Below are positions 32,566 through 41,750 of a DNA stretch of 64,000 bases, in pieces (positions within the stretch are counted from its first letter, which is position 1; each line of letters opens with the position of its first letter). The translations under genes and the position numbers were made by a program. This DNA is from DASRWT01 sp963748485 (lineage in GTDB: Bacteria > Methylomirabilota > Methylomirabilia > Rokubacteriales > CSP1-6). Under the pieces are notes generated by a model, which saw nothing but the letters and a program-made list of their open reading frames with translations, was not told where the DNA came from and searched no databases. The DNA lies in NCBI GenBank assembly GCA_963748485.1, contig CAVVJF010000009.1:248001-312000 (forward strand), given 5' to 3'.

Positions 32566-32602
32566 CGTCAACGCGTTGACGGAGTGTCCAAGATGCTAGA
32601 CT
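32566..32602 (+). promoter_or_regulatory. Promoter and 16-bp palindromic operator of the GlsB-like gene
   Basis: CGTCAACGCGTTGACG (32566-32581) is a perfect 16-bp palindrome. Its right half supplies the -35 TTGACG (32576-32581). After 15 bp comes TAGACT (32597-32602) with an extended-10 TG at 32594-32595. A repressor bound to the palindrome would block the -35. Confidence 0.55.
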
Positions 32603-32626
32603 CGGCGCAAAGGGAGGGCGAACGAC

Positions 32627-32875
32627 ATGGGGCTGCTCATCTCGATCATCATCGGCGGGATCATCGGCTGGATTGCCACCCTCATCATGAAGACCGATGC
32701 GCAGTTCGGGGTGCTCGGTAACATCGTGATCGGCATCGTCGGCTCCGGCCTGGGTCACGTGCTCGCCGGCTTGATCGGCCTCGCCGCCTATGGATGGCCC
32801 GCCCGCACCCTCGTCTCGATCATCGGCGCGGTGATCCTCATCGCCCTGCTGCGCTACACCGGCGCGATCGGCTAG
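32627..32875 (+). CDS. GlsB/YeaQ/YmgE family membrane protein
   Basis: An 82-residue protein with three hydrophobic helices, opening GLLISIIIGGIIGWIATLIM and carrying GVLGNIVIGIVGSGLGHVLAG, the signature of the transglycosylase-associated/GlsB stress family. AAGGGAGGG precedes the ATG. Its TAG stop shares the CTAG tetranucleotide with the stop of the convergent cyclase gene. Confidence 0.9.
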   Translation: MGLLISIIIGGIIGWIATLIMKTDAQFGVLGNIVIGIVGSGLGHVLAGLIGLAAYGWPARTLVSIIGAVILIALLRYTGAIG

Positions 32876-34452
32876 CCGGGCCCTGCGCTCGCCACCCGGT
32901 ACACCTCGACCTCGGCGCTGCGTCCCTTCACGCGTGCGGCCGTGACCCGCACGAGGGCGGCAGGGTCGGCAAGACGCGCGCGCGTGGTCCCGCTCACCAG
33001 GATCTCACCGCCGACTTCCTTGGTGAGCCCCTGCAGCCGCGAGGCGAGGTTCACGGCATCGCCCACCAGCGCGTAGGCGAGCCGATCCGGACTGCCGATG
33101 CTGCCCGCGAGCACGGTGCCGCTGTGCACTCCGATGCCGTGGCGCAGCAGAGACTTCCCCGCCAGCGCCCTCGTGCGATTCCACTCGGCGAGACGCCGGC
33201 TCATCTCCATCGCCGCGCGCACCGCCTGCTCGGCGTGCTCGGGATGGGCGACGGGCGCGCCGAACACCGCCTCGATCTCGTCGCCGATGTACTGGAGCAC
33301 GAGCCCGCCATGCGCCCGGATCGCGCCCTCCATCTCGGCGAAGTAGGCGTTGAGATCGCGTACGACTTCCCGCGGGTCCGTGGCCTCGACCCAGGGGGTG
33401 AAGTCGCGGAGGTCCGAGAAGAGGATCGTCACCTCCGCCTGCGCGCCCTCGAGCGAGACGCGCCCGGAGAGGATCTCGTCCCGGATCTCGCGGGAGACGT
33501 ACTTGCCGAACATCTCGGTCACGCGCTCGCGCTCGCGCAGCCCCTGCACCATCTGGTTGAAGCCTTCCGTCACGTGGCCGATCTCGTCGGCCCCCATCAC
33601 GGGAGCGCGTGTGTCGAGCCGGCCACGCCCCACCTCCGCCATGGCGGCGGCGAGCACACCGAGCGGCTCGGCCACGCTCCGCGACACTGCCACCGCGAGC
33701 ACCACCGCGGCGGCGATGCCCACCGCCATCACGAACACGATGAGGACGAAGACGTCGCGCACGAGCGAGGCGGCGGTACCGGCGTCGGCTCCCACCAGCG
33801 CCACCGCGCGCGTGTAGGCGACCACGCCGAGGACGGAGACGGGCAGCACGCTGATCGCCACGAAGACGATGAGCAGACGCGCGCGCACCGACAGGCGCGC
33901 CGCCTCGGGGGCGTCGGCGATGACGGTCCCCTCGGCGGCGAAGTCCGGCAGCACGCGGCGCCAGCGGCGCTCGGCGCTGAGGAAGGAGAAGATTGACGTG
34001 ATCGTGCCGGCGACGCAGGTGGTACCGAACATGGCGCGGGTGGCGCCCGCCCACGAGAACGTGCCGTTGAGGAGAGGCCAGACGACGCCCCAGACAATGC
34101 CGGCGAGCGCCCAGCCCAGAAGCGTCAGCGCGCCGATCGCGAAGGGCACGAGGAAGGCGCGGCGCCGCACCTCCGGCGAGGGGCTCTCGCCGGCGGCGCG
34201 ACGCTCCCGGAACTCCGCGAGCGGCCGCGTCCAGCGCAGCCCGAGCCAGTATCCCGCGCCCGCGAGCAGCACGAACGCGAGCACCGAGTAGACGATGTAG
34301 ACGATCTCGATCCGACCGGAATCGGCCCCGATCCCCGCCTTCCCTGGATCGAGGTAGCGGAAGTAGACCCAGGTGAGGATGGCTCCGAGCAGGTTCTGCG
34401 GGACCGTCGAGCCGATCAGCGAGCGGCGGGGCGCGGGCGCCTGGCCGCTCAG
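32872..34452 (-). CDS. Membrane adenylate/guanylate cyclase with HAMP domain
   Basis: A 526-residue class III nucleotide cyclase. The N-terminal half has about six membrane helices. A HAMP domain (SVAEPLGVLAAAMAEVGRGR to NQMVQGLRERE) leads into the catalytic domain, with metal Asp residues in LFSDLRDFTPW, then LQYIGDEIEAVFG and ALVGDAVNLASRLQ. It makes cAMP (or cGMP) at the membrane. No ATG, GTG or TTG fits the start: the frame only offers a CTG at 34452, overlapping the alcohol dehydrogenase stop as CTGA. Either that rare start is used or the true N-terminus is shorter. Confidence 0.8.
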   Translation of the reverse strand: MSGQAPAPRRSLIGSTVPQNLLGAILTWVYFRYLDPGKAGIGADSGRIEIVYIVYSVLAFVLLAGAGYWLGLRWTRPLAEFRERRAAGESPSPEVRRRAFLVPFAIGALTLLGWALAGIVWGVVWPLLNGTFSWAGATRAMFGTTCVAGTITSIFSFLSAERRWRRVLPDFAAEGTVIADAPEAARLSVRARLLIVFVAISVLPVSVLGVVAYTRAVALVGADAGTAASLVRDVFVLIVFVMAVGIAAAVVLAVAVSRSVAEPLGVLAAAMAEVGRGRLDTRAPVMGADEIGHVTEGFNQMVQGLRERERVTEMFGKYVSREIRDEILSGRVSLEGAQAEVTILFSDLRDFTPWVEATDPREVVRDLNAYFAEMEGAIRAHGGLVLQYIGDEIEAVFGAPVAHPEHAEQAVRAAMEMSRRLAEWNRTRALAGKSLLRHGIGVHSGTVLAGSIGSPDRLAYALVGDAVNLASRLQGLTKEVGGEILVSGTTRARLADPAALVRVTAARVKGRSAEVEVYRVASAGPG

Positions 34453-35504
34453 AAGACGAACACGCCCTTTCCCGTGGTCTGCGAGTCGAAGAGCCGGTAG
34501 GCGTCCGCTGCCTCGTCGAGCTTGAACCGGTGGGTGAGCAGGCGCTTGAGCGGCACCTTGCGGTCGGCGATAAAGCGGGCGCACTCCGCCTGCCCCATCG
34601 CGCTGAACGTCCACGAGGCGTGAATGGTGAGCTGCCGGCGCAGCATGTCCGGGCTCACGTCGAGGGTCACCTGCCCGCCCTCGCCCACGAAGCACACCTG
34701 GCCCCAGGTGCGCGTGCTGCGCACCGCGGCGGCGCGGGCGTCGGGGTGCCCAGAGCAGTCCATGGCGGCGTCCACGCCCTCCCCGTGGGTGAGCTGCTTG
34801 AGCGCGGCGATGGGATCCGTCTCCTTCGAGTTGATGAGGGCATCCGCCCCGAAGTCGCGGGCCAGCTTGAGTCGCTCGGGGGCGATGTCCACTGCGATCA
34901 CCCGCGCGCCCATGGCCGCCCCCAGCATGGTGGCGCTGAGGCCCACCGGCCCCTGGCCGAAGACGGCGAGAGTATCGCGCCCGGACGTGTTCAGGCGGCG
35001 GAGTGCGCCGTAGGCGGTGCCGGTGCCGCACGAGATGGCCGCGCCCTCCTCGAAGGAAATCTCGTCGGGCAACGGCACGAGCGTGAAGGCGGGCGCCTTC
35101 ATGAAGGGCGCATGCGCGCCGTGACCGGTCATGCCGTACACCACGATGCCGTTGGGGCAGAGCTGTGACCACCCGACGCGGCAGTGCTTGCAGAGGCCGC
35201 AGCCCTTGTAGTGATGCTGCATCACCCGCTGCCCGATGGGGGCCTCCGCCTCGCTCACCCCGACGCCGCGCTCCGCCACCACCCCGCACGGCTCGTGCCC
35301 GCCGATCACGGGCCCGCCCTGCCCGCCCAGGCCCAGCGAGGCGGCGGCGCCGCCGCCCGTGCGGGAGGCGCGGTAGGGATGCAGGTCGCTCCCGCACATG
35401 CCCGACGCTTTCATCGTCAGGATCACCTCGCCCGGCCCGGGCTTGGGATCGGGGAAGTCGCGAATCTCGAGCTCACGATCGCCGAGGAACACAATGCCGC
35501 GCAT
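34449..35504 (-). CDS. Zinc-binding alcohol dehydrogenase
   Basis: A 351-residue medium-chain dehydrogenase. Catalytic zinc ligands lie in GMCGSDLHPYR and GGHEPCGVV. The structural zinc is held by CGLCKHCRVGWSQLC. NAD(P) is bound at FGQGPVGLSATMLG. GAGGAGG precedes the ATG. Substrate unknown. It lies 10 bp downstream of an FAD oxidase gene on the same strand. Confidence 0.88.
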   Translation of the reverse strand: MRGIVFLGDRELEIRDFPDPKPGPGEVILTMKASGMCGSDLHPYRASRTGGGAAASLGLGGQGGPVIGGHEPCGVVAERGVGVSEAEAPIGQRVMQHHYKGCGLCKHCRVGWSQLCPNGIVVYGMTGHGAHAPFMKAPAFTLVPLPDEISFEEGAAISCGTGTAYGALRRLNTSGRDTLAVFGQGPVGLSATMLGAAMGARVIAVDIAPERLKLARDFGADALINSKETDPIAALKQLTHGEGVDAAMDCSGHPDARAAAVRSTRTWGQVCFVGEGGQVTLDVSPDMLRRQLTIHASWTFSAMGQAECARFIADRKVPLKRLLTHRFKLDEAADAYRLFDSQTTGKGVFVF

Positions 35505-35514
35505 AAAGACCTCC

Positions 35515-36645
35515 TCAGGAGCGCCCGGCGAAGCGGGCCATGGATAGATCGCTCAGGTCGAGGCCGGGCTTGCCGTCGAGCAGCCACTCCGCCGTCACCT
35601 CACCGGTGGCGTAGGAGTGCTGGAACCCGTGCCCACAGAAGCCGATGGCGAGGAAGAGCCCCTCCACTCCTGGCGCCCAATCGATGATGGCGTGCTCATC
35701 CGGCGTGAGTGGGCGCAGACCCGCCCAGGCGTGGCGCACCTGTGCGGACTCGAGGGCGGGAATCCGGTTGACGGCCTTGGAAACCGCTTCCTCGAGCATG
35801 CCCCAGTCCACCGTCGCTGTGTACTCCGTGCGCGGGCCGATGTCGCCCGCGCTCATCAGCACCGCGCCTTGCTCGCTGCGACAGTAGAAGCCCGTACTGC
35901 GATCGGTGAGCAGCGGAATCGGGTGCTTGACCTCGCCGAAGGCGTCGGTGACGAAGATGTGCCGCCGGCGCGGGTCCACGGGAAGGCGAAGGCCGGCCAT
36001 CTCGCCGACGAGCGGCGCCCAGGGACCGGCGGCGTTGACGCACAGCCGCGTCGCGACTCGTCCCGCGCTCGTCTGAACCGCGACCACTTGCCCGCGCTCG
36101 ATCTCGATGCCGGTGACCGCCGTCTCTTCCACGATCCGCACTCCGCGGGCCCGCGCCTGGGCCGCATAGGCCTGGACGACGTCGTTCGGCGAGGCGTGCC
36201 CGTCCTGCGGTCCCCACACCGCCGCCAGCACGTCGTCTACCCGCATCGAGGGGACGAGCTGCCGCGCGTCGTCCGGTCCGATCAGGCGCGAGTCCGCGCC
36301 GAGCGCGTGCTGCACAATCTGGTTCCGTCGGAAGCGCTCCACATCCGCCTCCGTGGTCAGCAGGAACAGGTAGCCTTCCTGGCGGAAGTCGCATTCCGCG
36401 CCCATCTCGTCGCGGAAGCGCTTGAAGAACTCGATGCCGCGCAGGGAAAACTCGACCTCGACCTTGAGGGGGAATTCGACCCGGATCCCGCCCGCCGCCT
36501 TGCTGGTGGAGCCCGCGCCCACCATCTCGCGCTCGATGATCACGACGTCCTTCGCCCCGCGCCGGGCGAGGTGGTAGGCGATGGCGGTGCCGATGGCACC
36601 GGCGCCGATGATGACGACGTCGGCCGCGCGGGGGAGCGTGGCCAT
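35515..36645 (-). CDS. FAD-dependent amine/amino-acid oxidase (DAO family)
   Basis: A 376-residue DAO-fold flavoprotein. The dinucleotide site is VVIIGAGAIGTAIAYHLARRG, with AGGIRVEF next, and a C-terminal GFCGHGFQHSYATGEV block of the sarcosine/glycine-oxidase type. It oxidises a C-N bond, releasing imine and, usually, H2O2. A second DAO gene and a RidA gene lie directly upstream in the same operon. Confidence 0.87.
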   Translation of the reverse strand: MATLPRAADVVIIGAGAIGTAIAYHLARRGAKDVVIIEREMVGAGSTSKAAGGIRVEFPLKVEVEFSLRGIEFFKRFRDEMGAECDFRQEGYLFLLTTEADVERFRRNQIVQHALGADSRLIGPDDARQLVPSMRVDDVLAAVWGPQDGHASPNDVVQAYAAQARARGVRIVEETAVTGIEIERGQVVAVQTSAGRVATRLCVNAAGPWAPLVGEMAGLRLPVDPRRRHIFVTDAFGEVKHPIPLLTDRSTGFYCRSEQGAVLMSAGDIGPRTEYTATVDWGMLEEAVSKAVNRIPALESAQVRHAWAGLRPLTPDEHAIIDWAPGVEGLFLAIGFCGHGFQHSYATGEVTAEWLLDGKPGLDLSDLSMARFAGRS

Positions 36646-36655
36646 CAGGCGAGCC

Positions 36656-37861
36656 TCATCGGCGGCCCTCCGGGGCCTTGTCCACGTGGTCGAGCCGCTG
36701 GGCGTAGGAATGCGGGCCTTCCAGCCGACGGCCCTCCGCGAAGCGGCGCAGGCCGAAGGCGGCGATGTCCACGGTCTTGGCGCGTCCGTCGGTGATCAGC
36801 TCGGCCATGCACTGGCCCACCGCGGGGGCGATCTTGAAGCCAGAGCCGCTGAAGGCGGTGGCGAGGTAGAGGCCGTCGACGCCCTCCACCGGTCCGAGGA
36901 TGGCGTGGCGGTCGCCGCTGTAGCAGTCGAACGCGCGATAGCCGCGGGCGAGGGTGGCACCTTCCATGAGCGGGATCCGGTGGGTGAGGATGCCCGCGCC
37001 CACGCCCGCCGCGTGCGGCGGCAGCCCCGTGCCGAGCGTGTCGGGATTCACGTCCCACTCCTGGCACGGCACGCCCACGAGCGTGAGCCCGCCCGCCTCC
37101 GGCCGGAAGTAGCTACCCTGGGCATTATCGATGAAGACCATGTGGCCGCGGGCCAGCTCCGGCGGTCGCGCCACCGCGACCGTGTCGATGGCCTTGGCGC
37201 GCGCGGGCAGCGCCAGGCCCACATCGTGGCAGAGTCGCGGCGCCCATGCGCCCGCCGCCACCACCACTGCGCCCGCGTGAATCTCGCCTCCCGCGGTCTC
37301 GACGCCGACGGCGCGGCTGTCCCGTCGGAGCACCCGTGTCACCGGAGTCCACGGTCGCACCGCCGCCCCCAGCTCGCGCGCGCGCCGGCCGAAGCCCTCC
37401 ACCACGTCCACCGGGCTCGCATAACCCGAGTCCGGCTCGTAGGCCGCGGCGCCGAGGTCGTCCACGTTCGCGAAGGGCTGGAGGTCGCGCAGCTCGGCGG
37501 GGGTGAGCGCGGTGGTGTTGATGCCGATGCCGCGCAGCATCTCGACGTTCTTTCCGAGCGCCTCCGCATACTCCGGCGCGACCACGTTCACGAAGCCGGT
37601 GTGGGTGAACACGGGCGGCCCGCCCATCAGCTCGGGCCAGTGCCGGAACACGGGAAAGCTCGCCCACGCCAGGCGCGCGTCCCACTCGTTGGTGTAGTGC
37701 ATGCGGACCAGCGCGCTCGAGCGGCCGGAGGCGCCGTGGGCGAGCGCGCCCTGCTCGAGCAGTACCACGCGCTTCACCCCGCGGGCGGCGAGCGCATAGG
37801 CGATGCTGGCGCCGTTGACGCCGCCGCCGATGACGACGACGTCGGCGGTCTCCACGCTCAC
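36656..37861 (-). CDS. Second FAD-dependent amine/amino-acid oxidase (DAO family)
   Basis: A 401-residue paralogue of the preceding protein. It has VVVIGGGVNGASIAYALAARG, SGRSSALVRMHYTNEW and the C-terminal TAFSGSGFKIAPAVGQCMAELI. The GTG at 37861 overlaps the RidA stop (GTGA). The two oxidases may be subunits of one heteromeric enzyme or act on different amines. Confidence 0.86.
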   Translation of the reverse strand: MSVETADVVVIGGGVNGASIAYALAARGVKRVVLLEQGALAHGASGRSSALVRMHYTNEWDARLAWASFPVFRHWPELMGGPPVFTHTGFVNVVAPEYAEALGKNVEMLRGIGINTTALTPAELRDLQPFANVDDLGAAAYEPDSGYASPVDVVEGFGRRARELGAAVRPWTPVTRVLRRDSRAVGVETAGGEIHAGAVVVAAGAWAPRLCHDVGLALPARAKAIDTVAVARPPELARGHMVFIDNAQGSYFRPEAGGLTLVGVPCQEWDVNPDTLGTGLPPHAAGVGAGILTHRIPLMEGATLARGYRAFDCYSGDRHAILGPVEGVDGLYLATAFSGSGFKIAPAVGQCMAELITDGRAKTVDIAAFGLRRFAEGRRLEGPHSYAQRLDHVDKAPEGRR

Positions 37862-38313
37862 CGCGCCACCACCGCGGTGGCCTCGATCTCGACGAGGATG
37901 TCCTCGCGCACGAACCGCGAGATCTCCACCAGGGTGCTCGCGGGGCGGTGAGCGCCGAAGTACTCCTTGCGCGCGACGTTGACCTTCTCGCGATCGGCCA
38001 TGTTCTTGAGGAACACCGTCACCTTGCACACGTCGGCGAAGGTGGCGCCGGCGGCGGCCAGGCAGCGCTTGATGTTCTCCAGCGCCTGCCGCGCCTGAGC
38101 GGTGGCGTCGTCGCCGCCCACCGTGCGGCCGTTGCCGTCGGAGGCCACGCAGCCGGACACGAACACGATGTTGCCCGCACGCACCACGTGGGTGAAGTGG
38201 CTGATCGGCTCCGACATGCCGGGGACACGCATCTCCTGCCGATGGGACTTGGTCGGCCGCTTCGCGCGCGTCGCCCGCTTCACCGGTCTCCGCTCCCTCG
38301 TACGCTTGGCCAT
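37858..38313 (-). CDS. RidA-family imine/enamine deaminase with basic N-terminal extension
   Basis: A 151-residue protein. The RidA (YjgF/UK114) core starts around residue 40 (PISHFTHVVRAGNIVFVSGCVA) and includes KVTVFLKNMADREKVN and the end IEATAVVA. RidA hydrolyses reactive imines released by amino-acid oxidases or PLP enzymes, which fits the two DAO genes that follow. The first 28 residues are very rich in Lys and Arg, unusual for the family; the start is supported by GGGAGGA before 38313. Confidence 0.85.
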   Translation of the reverse strand: MAKRTRERRPVKRATRAKRPTKSHRQEMRVPGMSEPISHFTHVVRAGNIVFVSGCVASDGNGRTVGGDDATAQARQALENIKRCLAAAGATFADVCKVTVFLKNMADREKVNVARKEYFGAHRPASTLVEISRFVREDILVEIEATAVVAR

Positions 38314-38436
38314 GCTGTCCTCCCTGGGACCCTGATCGGCCGGCTTGGGCCGGCTCCTTCGCACCAGCACCCTAAGGATGGCCAGTCGGTAGGTCAAGAG
38401 CGAAAGCGCTGCCGCGCGTCGAGCAGTGAATCGCCA

Positions 38437-39096
38437 CTACTTCTCGGCGAGCAACCGCTCGATCTTCCGGGTGAGGTCGAGGCTCGCCAGGTTCTGGAGC
38501 GTAGCGCGGAGGGCCGGCCTCTTGTCCATGAACGCGACCAAGGTCGGAAGCGGCCAGCTCATGTAGCGTGTGGCCTCGATGAAGGTGGCGTCGACGGGCG
38601 ACGGGGCACCCGTCAGGGCGAGAGCCGTGCCGATGATGTGACCCGGCTCGAGCGTTCCCAGGGACCGGCCCTTCTTGCGGATCTCCGCGCTCCCGGAGAT
38701 CGCGATGCAGAGGCGCGTGATCGGCTCACCCTCGATCAGGATCTTGTCGCCAACCGAGGCGTTCTTCCACTCACCCACCAGGGTCAGCGCGACGAACTCC
38801 CTGGGACGTATCGATCGAAATCCGAGCTCGTAGAGCCTCTGCTCGTCCTTGGACAGAACGACGGGCCGGCGTTCGAGATAGATACGCGAGATCTGATACA
38901 GATTGATGGCGGTGAACACCAGCGCCCAGAGAACCGGTGGCCACAGCACGATGCCTTGAACCAGGAAATAGGGGATGTTGGTGAGCGCGGCCGCGACAGC
39001 AAACCAGCGCAGCCACAAAATGTCCCGCACCGAGTACGCGACCAGCAGCAGGACGTTCGAGAAGTGCACGAGATAGTCGGCGACCTGAATGGGCAT
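38437..39096 (-). CDS. Popeye-like membrane protein with cNMP-binding-type domain
   Basis: A 219-residue protein. Three N-terminal helices (about residues 10-75) are followed by a cyclic-nucleotide-binding-type beta roll (residues about 105-195; VGDKILIEGEPITRLCIAISGSAEIRKKG). This is the architecture of bacterial Popeye-domain proteins. The phosphate-binding cassette reads HIIGTALALTGAPSPVDAT, without the usual GE...R pair, so nucleotide binding is uncertain. ATG at 39096 follows GGGAGG. A membrane adenylate cyclase is encoded 4 kb downstream. Confidence 0.72.
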   Translation of the reverse strand: MPIQVADYLVHFSNVLLLVAYSVRDILWLRWFAVAAALTNIPYFLVQGIVLWPPVLWALVFTAINLYQISRIYLERRPVVLSKDEQRLYELGFRSIRPREFVALTLVGEWKNASVGDKILIEGEPITRLCIAISGSAEIRKKGRSLGTLEPGHIIGTALALTGAPSPVDATFIEATRYMSWPLPTLVAFMDKRPALRATLQNLASLDLTRKIERLLAEK

Positions 39097-39190
39097 CTCC
39101 AACCTCCCTGATTGACGTCATCAGGATACCGACGTCGACGCCACCCGGCAATTGGTGTACTCTCTCGGCTATTCCCGACAAGGAGGCTCC

Positions 39191-40831
39191 ATGAAGGTCA
39201 CTGCCGCCATCGCCGAGATCCTCAAGCGCGAGGGAGTCGAGTTCATCATCGGCTACCCCGTCAACCACATCCTCGAAGCCGCCGCCGTCGCCGGCATCCG
39301 GCCCATCATCGTGCGCCAGGAGCGCACCGGCCTCCACATGGCGGATGCGGTGAGCCGGATCACCTCCGGACGGAAGATCGGCGTCTTCTGCATGCAGCAC
39401 GGCCCGGGGACGGAGAACTCGTTCGGCGGCGTGGCGCAGGCCTTCGGCGATTCGGTGCCCATCGTGGTGATTCCCGGCGGCTACCCGCGGAAGATCGCGG
39501 GAATCCCGCCGAACTTCAACTCCACGCAGAACTACCGGCATGTGACGAAGTGGGCCGAGTACGTGATGCGCGCCGTTGACGTGCCGGATGCCATGCGCCG
39601 CGCCTTCACCCAGGTGAAGAACGGCCGGCCGCGCCCCGTCCTGGTCGAGGTGCCCATCGACGTCATGGCGGAGGACGTGCCCGACAACTTCGAGTACAAG
39701 GCCACTCCGCGCACTCGCGTGGCTCCCGACTCGAAGGACGTCGCGGAGGCGGCGCGCGTGCTGCTGGCCGCCGAGCGCCCGGTCATCTACGCAGGCCAGG
39801 GCGTGCACTACGCCAAGGCCTGGCCGCAGCTGCGCCAGCTCGCCGAGCTGCTCGAGTGCCCGGTGACGACCAGCCTCGAAGGCAAGAGCGCGTTCCCCGA
39901 GAACCATCCCCTCTCGCTCGGGTCGGGCGGCCGCTCGCTGCCGAAGGCGGTGCACCAGTTCCTGCAGGAGTCCGACGTCATCTTCGGCGTCGGCTGTAGC
40001 TTCTCCACCACCAACTACGGCATCACCTTCCCCACCAAGGGCAAGGTGTACATCCACTCGACGCTGGACGCCGCCGACCTCAACAAGGACATCCCCATCG
40101 ACCACCCCATCATCGGCGACTCCGGCCTCGTGCTGGACGCGCTGATCGCTGAGGTGAAGGACCGGCTCAAGGGCGCGCCACGCGGCCGCCTCGACACGGT
40201 CACCCGTGGCATCAAGACGGTAAAGGCGGAGTGGCTCAACCAGTGGATGCCGCGGCTCACCCAGAACACGAAGCCGCTCAGCCCGTACCGCGTGATCTGG
40301 GACCTCATGCACACGGTGGATCTGCCCAACAGCATCATCACGCACGACGCGGGCAGCCCGCGCGATCAGATCTCGCCGTTCTGGGAGGCGCAGTCGCCGC
40401 TCTCCTACATCGGCTGGGGCAAGACCACCCAGCTCGGCTACGGCCTCGGCCTCGCCATGGGCGCCAAGCTCGCCGCGCCCGACAAGCTCTGCATGAATCT
40501 CTGGGGCGACGCTGCCATCGGCTTCACCGGCATGGACTTCGAGACCGCGGTGCGCGAGCGCATCCCGATCCTGTCCGTGCTGCTGAACAACTTCTCCATG
40601 GCGATCGAGCTGAAGGTGATGCCGGTGTCCACCGACAAGTTCCGCTCCACCGACATCAGCGGAAACTACGCCGACATGGCCAAGGCCTTCGGCGGCCACG
40701 GCGAGCGGGTCACCGAGCCCGCCGAGATCGTCCCCGCCATCAAGCGGGCCATCACCAAGACGCAGGAAGGCACGCCCGCGCTGCTCGAGTTCATCACCGA
40801 GAAGGCCGTCGACTTCTCGATGTACCCGTGA
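39191..40831 (+). CDS. Thiamine-pyrophosphate-requiring enzyme
   Basis: A 546-residue TPP enzyme, distinct from the one at 7785. The catalytic Glu is E44 in VRQERTGLHMADAVSR. The middle domain has RPVIYAGQGVHY, and the TPP/Mg site is WGDAAIGFTGMDF with LNNFSM. It probably decarboxylates or ligates a 2-ketoacid. AAGGAGG precedes the ATG at 39191. The next gene starts 1 bp after its stop. Confidence 0.85.
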   Translation: MKVTAAIAEILKREGVEFIIGYPVNHILEAAAVAGIRPIIVRQERTGLHMADAVSRITSGRKIGVFCMQHGPGTENSFGGVAQAFGDSVPIVVIPGGYPRKIAGIPPNFNSTQNYRHVTKWAEYVMRAVDVPDAMRRAFTQVKNGRPRPVLVEVPIDVMAEDVPDNFEYKATPRTRVAPDSKDVAEAARVLLAAERPVIYAGQGVHYAKAWPQLRQLAELLECPVTTSLEGKSAFPENHPLSLGSGGRSLPKAVHQFLQESDVIFGVGCSFSTTNYGITFPTKGKVYIHSTLDAADLNKDIPIDHPIIGDSGLVLDALIAEVKDRLKGAPRGRLDTVTRGIKTVKAEWLNQWMPRLTQNTKPLSPYRVIWDLMHTVDLPNSIITHDAGSPRDQISPFWEAQSPLSYIGWGKTTQLGYGLGLAMGAKLAAPDKLCMNLWGDAAIGFTGMDFETAVRERIPILSVLLNNFSMAIELKVMPVSTDKFRSTDISGNYADMAKAFGGHGERVTEPAEIVPAIKRAITKTQEGTPALLEFITEKAVDFSMYP

Positions 40832-40832
40832 G

Positions 40833-41750
40833 GTGAGCGCGCGCGAGTATCGCTTCGCCCAGGTCGATGTCTTCACCGACCGCGTGTTCGGGGGGAACCC
40901 TCTCGCCGTCGTGCTGGAGGCCACCGGCCTGGCCGACGGCGAGATGCAGGCCATCGCCAAGGAGATGAACCTCTCCGAGACGACGTTCCTGCTCCCGCCC
41001 ACGCGGGCGGAGTGCGCGCTGCGGGTGCGCATCTTCACCCCCGCGCGCGAGCTGCAGTTCGCGGGCCACCCCACGGTGGGCACGGCGTGGGTGATGGCCA
41101 CGCAGGGCCTCGTCCCCGGAACAGCCTCCGCATTCAATCTGGAGGAGGGCATCGGTCCGGTGCCCATCACCCTCGAAGGCGATCCGCGGAATCCGTCCTT
41201 CATCTGGATGCGCCACGGGGAGCCGGAGTTCGGGCCCGAGATGACGAACCGTGCCGAGATCGCGGAGGCGCTCAACCTGACCGAACCCGAACTCATAGCG
41301 GGCGCGCCCATCCAGACCGGGTCCACCGGCTCGCGCTTCCTCTTCGTCCCCCTCCGCGACCGTGCCACCGTGGACCGCGCGCTGCTGGACGTGCCGAAGA
41401 TCATCAAGGCCCTCGGCGACCAGCCGCTGGTCGGCATCTTCGTCTTCGCGCCCGACCCCGATCCCGGCGCCGGCCGCGTCCACTCGCGCCTGTTCGCGCC
41501 CCACACCTCTGGCATCCCGGAAGACCCCGCCACCGGCTCGGCCACGGGCCCGCTCGGCGCCTACCTAGTGAAAGAACGGTTGATCAAGGACGGCGATGGT
41601 CGCGTGCAGATCGTCAGCGATCAGGGCGTGAAGATGGGCCGGCACAGCCGTCTGCACATCCGCGGCGTCGTCCGCGACGGCCGGCTCGCGGAGATCGAGG
41701 TGGGCGGCGGCGTGGTACCCGTCATCGAGGGCCGCCTCCACCTTCCATGA
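40833..41750 (+). CDS. PhzF-family isomerase
   Basis: A 305-residue PhzF/diaminopimelate-epimerase-fold protein. It has DVFTDRVFGGNPLAVVL, the catalytic Glu in MNLSETTFLLPP, FAGHPTVGTAWVM and EDPATGSATGPLGAYLV. Such enzymes isomerise or epimerise small substrates, often of unknown identity. GTG start right after the TPP enzyme stop, so probably the same transcript. Confidence 0.9.
   Translation: MSAREYRFAQVDVFTDRVFGGNPLAVVLEATGLADGEMQAIAKEMNLSETTFLLPPTRAECALRVRIFTPARELQFAGHPTVGTAWVMATQGLVPGTASAFNLEEGIGPVPITLEGDPRNPSFIWMRHGEPEFGPEMTNRAEIAEALNLTEPELIAGAPIQTGSTGSRFLFVPLRDRATVDRALLDVPKIIKALGDQPLVGIFVFAPDPDPGAGRVHSRLFAPHTSGIPEDPATGSATGPLGAYLVKERLIKDGDGRVQIVSDQGVKMGRHSRLHIRGVVRDGRLAEIEVGGGVVPVIEGRLHLP

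Noticed and set aside
39113..39120. TGACGTCA palindrome between the Popeye-like and TPP genes as a cAMP receptor site
   Set aside because: It resembles the eukaryotic CRE, not the bacterial CRP site, and 8 bp is too short to matter alone.
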